Assembly: GCF_001612845.1 (NCBI RefSeq)
Contig: NZ_BDBF01000009.1
Span: forward strand, 185,480-249,479
Origin: Nocardia elegans NBRC 108235
GTDB lineage: Bacteria; Actinomycetota; Actinomycetes; Mycobacteriales; Mycobacteriaceae
Length of the DNA stretch: 64,000 nucleotides
Direction of reading: 5' to 3'
A program made the translations under genes and the position numbers. The notes beneath the pieces are model-generated. The model worked only from the letters and a program-made list of their open reading frames with translations. It ran no database searches and was not told the origin of the DNA. Below are positions 61,603 to 64,000 of the stretch, piece by piece (position 1 is the stretch's first letter; every line of letters begins with the position of its first letter).

Positions 61603-62040
61603 GCCGGCCCGCGCTGACGAAGTCACACAGTAGGGATTGAGGCCATCTATTAGACCCGCCCCACGGGCCAACCCCTCACGGCCGACTTCACGCTCCGCAG
61701 GGGACCGCCTGTCTACTGATCGGCCCCAAGAGAGTCCGACGCGACGTCGGCACGATCGCCCGACGGCGACTCGCCGGTTGACACGCGCACGGCACCCGGC
61801 GACAGAACGCCAGCGTAACCGCGCCAGCGGTTGCCCCGATTCTCCCAAAGATCGGCATCTCAGGCAGCACGCGCGAGCAGGACGGGCGACTGCCGTCACC
61901 GCTCCGGGCCCGGATTGCTCACCTTCGGATGCGCGGCTGTGCGAAGCCCGGCTGGGAACGGAGACCTCCACAGCGTGGCGCGTAGCCTGCCTACTCCGAC
62001 CTTAACCGCGTCATAACCGCACGATGTTAGAAACGCGGGC
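61603..62040. other. 438-bp gap before the acyl carrier gene, no convincing gene
   Basis: Frames exist on both strands (plus 61637-62005, minus 61585-61971), but both are Arg/Pro/Ser-rich low-complexity translations without domain or ribosome site, typical of non-coding GC-rich DNA. It presumably holds the promoter of the ACP-FAAL operon and perhaps SARP sites, which I cannot pick out. Confidence 0.4.
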
Positions 62041-62316
62041 ATGGCGGGCATTCATGAGCAGTTGACCGCGCTCTTCGTCGAAGACCTTAGGATCGAGCGC
62101 AGCCGGATAACACCCCAGACTCATCTGGTAGCCGATCTCGGGTTCGACTCGCTCGCCTTCAAGATCACGCTGTCATCGATCGAAGCACGATTTGCGGTCA
62201 AACCTCCCGAGCAAGCCGCCATGGAGTGCACAACTTTCGATGAACTGGCCCTTCTGGTCGAGGAATGCGTCCGAGCCCAAGGTGTGGACAGGTCCGTCGA
62301 ACCGGATGCGGGGTGA
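62041..62316 (+). CDS. Stand-alone acyl carrier protein
   Basis: The 91-residue product is an acyl/peptidyl carrier: LTALFVEDLRIE, then HLVADLGFDSLAFK with the phosphopantetheine serine S37, and a final helix FDELALLVEECV. Its stop overlaps the start of the acyl-AMP ligase gene by 4 bp. The ligase probably charges this carrier with a fatty acid, which the hybrid synthase or a later enzyme then uses. Confidence 0.92.
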   Translation: MAGIHEQLTALFVEDLRIERSRITPQTHLVADLGFDSLAFKITLSSIEARFAVKPPEQAAMECTTFDELALLVEECVRAQGVDRSVEPDAG

Positions 62317-63950
62317 GCCGGTTTACCGACCGGCTCTACGAGACCGCCGCGCTCAGCGATCGTGGCATGGTGACCGGGGAGCCGGGCCACCCCCTTCGCC
62401 GTACATGGAACCAACTGCATCACCTCGCACAGCGAATGGCCGGCGCGTTGGCGCCCCACGCCGGCGCGGGTGCGAAGGTAGCCGTGCTCTCCGCGGATCC
62501 GGCAGAAGTCGCGCCTGTGGTGCAGGCGATCTGGATGCGTGCTGCGGCCGCCACGATTCTCCAGCAGCCAACACCACGCCTCGACCTGGCCCACTGGCAG
62601 ACCGAAACAGGGCGCGTGCTGCAGATGATCGAGGCAAACGTATTGGTCATCGGGGCGTCCTTCGACGTTGCGGCACTTCCGCGTGACTTGTCTGCCACCG
62701 TCGTGCGGGTGGACGATCTCGCCAGTGGGCCGCAGATCGCGCCGCTGATACCGGAGGAGAACGCCGTCGCGCTGCTTCAGTTGTCGTCTGGTTCTACTGG
62801 TGATCCCAAAGCGGTGGTCATCACCCACCGCAATCTGCATGCGAACATCTCCGCCATCATCGAACGCTCCGGATTCGGTTCGAGTACAGAAGAAGTCGCG
62901 ATCTCATGGCTTCCGCTATCACATGACATGGGCATGATCGCACTTTTGGCTATGCCCATGATGTGCGGTGCCGAACTGATCAGCATCACTCCAGCAGCTT
63001 TCCTGAACAACCCGCTGTTGTGGGCCGAGCTGATCAGTCGATACCGGGGCACCTACACCGGGGCTCCGAATTTCGCCTACTCCCTGCTGGGCAATCGCCT
63101 CGAGCGGACCCCGGACGAGCACAGCCTGGATCTATCCAGCATCCGGTACGCCATCAACGGCGCCGAACCCGTCGACTGCGAGGCGATGACGAGGTTCACC
63201 GAGCAGGCCGCTCGATTCGGTTGGCCCGCAACAGCTTTAGCGCCCTGCTACGGTCTGGCCGAGGCTGTGGTAGCGGTATCCGGGACAGAACCTGGTCGGG
63301 GCCTGTGCGCAGACCGGATCGACCCGCAGATGCTTCGGAGTAATCAACTCGCGGTCTGCTCGTCCGACGGCCAACAGTATGCAGTGCTGGGCAGCCCGTT
63401 GATCGGGCTCAAGGTACGGGTCGTGGATCCAAACACCGGCGCATCCCTTGACGCCCGTCGCGTTGGGGAATTCGAGATCCGAGGCGAGAGCATCACCGGA
63501 ACACTCCTGACCGCGCAAGGTTTGGTCCCGGCTCAGGATGCCGACGGTTGGCTTCGGACCGGTGACATCGGATACCTCACGCCCGCAGGTGAACTCGTCA
63601 TCTGCGGTCGTCGGAAGGACGTCATCATCATCTCGGGGCGCAATCTGTACCCGACCGATATCGAGCGAGCCGCCGAACGCGTGGATGGCGTCCGCCTCGG
63701 CAACGTTGTCGCGGTATCGGTAGCAGCAGCGACGCCCGCTGAAAGTTTCGCGGTACTTGCCGAATCGGTGCACCACGGCGACGAAGCGCAGCTCACTCGC
63801 ATGCGGCGTGAGATCAGCATGGAAGTCTTCAAAGCAGTCGGCGTTCCACCTCGCACCGTGGTCATCGCAGCGCCTGGCTCCCTGCCTAAAACCACATCCG
63901 GGAAACTACGTCGCGCACACGCCCGCGCGCTCTTCGTTCTGGAACAATGA
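62313..63950 (+). CDS. Fatty acyl-AMP ligase (FAAL-like)
   Basis: GTG 62313 overlaps the carrier stop and gives 545 residues. Motifs of adenylate-forming enzymes are LLQLSSGSTGDPKAVVITHR (A3), then SWLPLSHDMGMIALLAMPMM, as in FAALs (FadD32 type), CYGLAEAVVAV (A5), WLRTGDIGYL (A7), GRRKDVIIISGRNLYPTDIE (A8), and a final SGKLRRA lysine (A10). FAALs activate fatty acids as acyl-adenylates and load them directly onto carrier proteins instead of CoA. The fused pair with an ACP gene fits this. Confidence 0.85.
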   Translation: MSRFTDRLYETAALSDRGMVTGEPGHPLRRTWNQLHHLAQRMAGALAPHAGAGAKVAVLSADPAEVAPVVQAIWMRAAAATILQQPTPRLDLAHWQTETGRVLQMIEANVLVIGASFDVAALPRDLSATVVRVDDLASGPQIAPLIPEENAVALLQLSSGSTGDPKAVVITHRNLHANISAIIERSGFGSSTEEVAISWLPLSHDMGMIALLAMPMMCGAELISITPAAFLNNPLLWAELISRYRGTYTGAPNFAYSLLGNRLERTPDEHSLDLSSIRYAINGAEPVDCEAMTRFTEQAARFGWPATALAPCYGLAEAVVAVSGTEPGRGLCADRIDPQMLRSNQLAVCSSDGQQYAVLGSPLIGLKVRVVDPNTGASLDARRVGEFEIRGESITGTLLTAQGLVPAQDADGWLRTGDIGYLTPAGELVICGRRKDVIIISGRNLYPTDIERAAERVDGVRLGNVVAVSVAAATPAESFAVLAESVHHGDEAQLTRMRREISMEVFKAVGVPPRTVVIAAPGSLPKTTSGKLRRAHARALFVLEQ

Positions 63951-64000
63951 CCGCCGTGTCAACGGCCAGTAGTTCGGGGTCTGGCCGGAATTTGATGATG
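63947..64000 (+). CDS. Start of the next operon gene, cut by the right edge
   Basis: ATG 63947 overlaps the ligase stop (ATGA) and the frame stays open for 18 codons to the edge (MTAVSTASSSGSGRNLMM). Too short to identify, but the coupling shows that the operon continues. Confidence 0.6.
   Translation, partial: MTAVSTASSSGSGRNLMM

Larger units (their letters stand above)
51339..64000. mobile_element. Putative genomic island carrying a natural-product cluster
   Basis: The island begins at the tRNA remnant, contains a broken serine recombinase (51681-51965) and then the hybrid synthase and regulators, and runs past the window. The side of the remnant facing away from the tRNA terminator is the side on which inserted DNA should lie. 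The right end, which should hold the intact tRNA, is not in the window. Confidence 0.4.

Noticed and set aside
61585..62005. Frames of 122 and 128 codons on opposite strands
   Set aside because: Both are low-complexity Arg/Pro translations without ribosome site; the region is more likely a promoter gap.

Overview
The window is high-GC actinobacterial chromosome. A single-chain type I fatty acid synthase (about 3,100 aa) followed by acpS, with bcp and a DUF3618 gene close by, is the conserved fas neighbourhood of mycolic-acid bacteria. With ESX-type substrates, WhiB-like and SARP regulators this points to Nocardiaceae, most likely Nocardia. All calls come from reading the sequence; no database search was run.

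Positions 1-18.5 kb are accessory DNA. They hold a cut membrane protein, small regulators, an IS110 element with a candidate bridge RNA in its non-coding end (3220-3349), two divergent DUF4760-like membrane proteins, an XRE-TPR regulator facing three tiny ORFs behind a palindrome, and an ESX-type module (EspC-like chaperone, 643-aa effector with a glycine-zipper tail, 4-TM putative immunity protein). Next is the most unusual locus: a tightly overlapping six-gene operon (16306 to 10651, minus strand) with a Rubisco-activase-like AAA+ ATPase, a possible HORMA-like partner, a DEAH helicase, a multi-zinc-ribbon protein and two unknown proteins. It is transcribed divergently from two putative DNA-binding sensors.

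Positions 18.6-31.7 kb are an integrative element with all genes on the plus strand: OmpA-type lipoprotein, membrane proteins, TraD/VirD4-like ATPase, replication-relaxation protein, MT-A70 methylase, ArdA antirestriction protein, XRE plus ImmA/IrrE switch, a catalytically dead resolvase-domain protein and a large serine integrase. The integrase frame runs antisense through the host tRNA-Leu(UAG) gene and its terminator, so the right junction lies just inside the 3' end of int.

Positions 31.8-51.3 kb are core chromosome: fas, acpS, a TetR regulator, a membrane protein, bcp, DUF3618, an Excalibur protein, pirin/MarR, a crotonase under a 28-bp palindrome, a YbaB-like protein, and an XRE-cupin regulator divergent from a metallo-hydrolase.

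From about 51.34 kb to the right edge a second island begins with a 3'-half tRNA remnant (tRNA-Lys-like) and a broken serine recombinase. It carries a natural-product cluster: a KS-AT-ACP-C-A-PCP hybrid synthase without thioesterase, four putative regulators (zinc-ribbon/HTH, MmyB-type XRE, WhiB-like, SARP), then a stand-alone acyl carrier protein and a fatty acyl-AMP ligase, which suggests a lipid-primed product.
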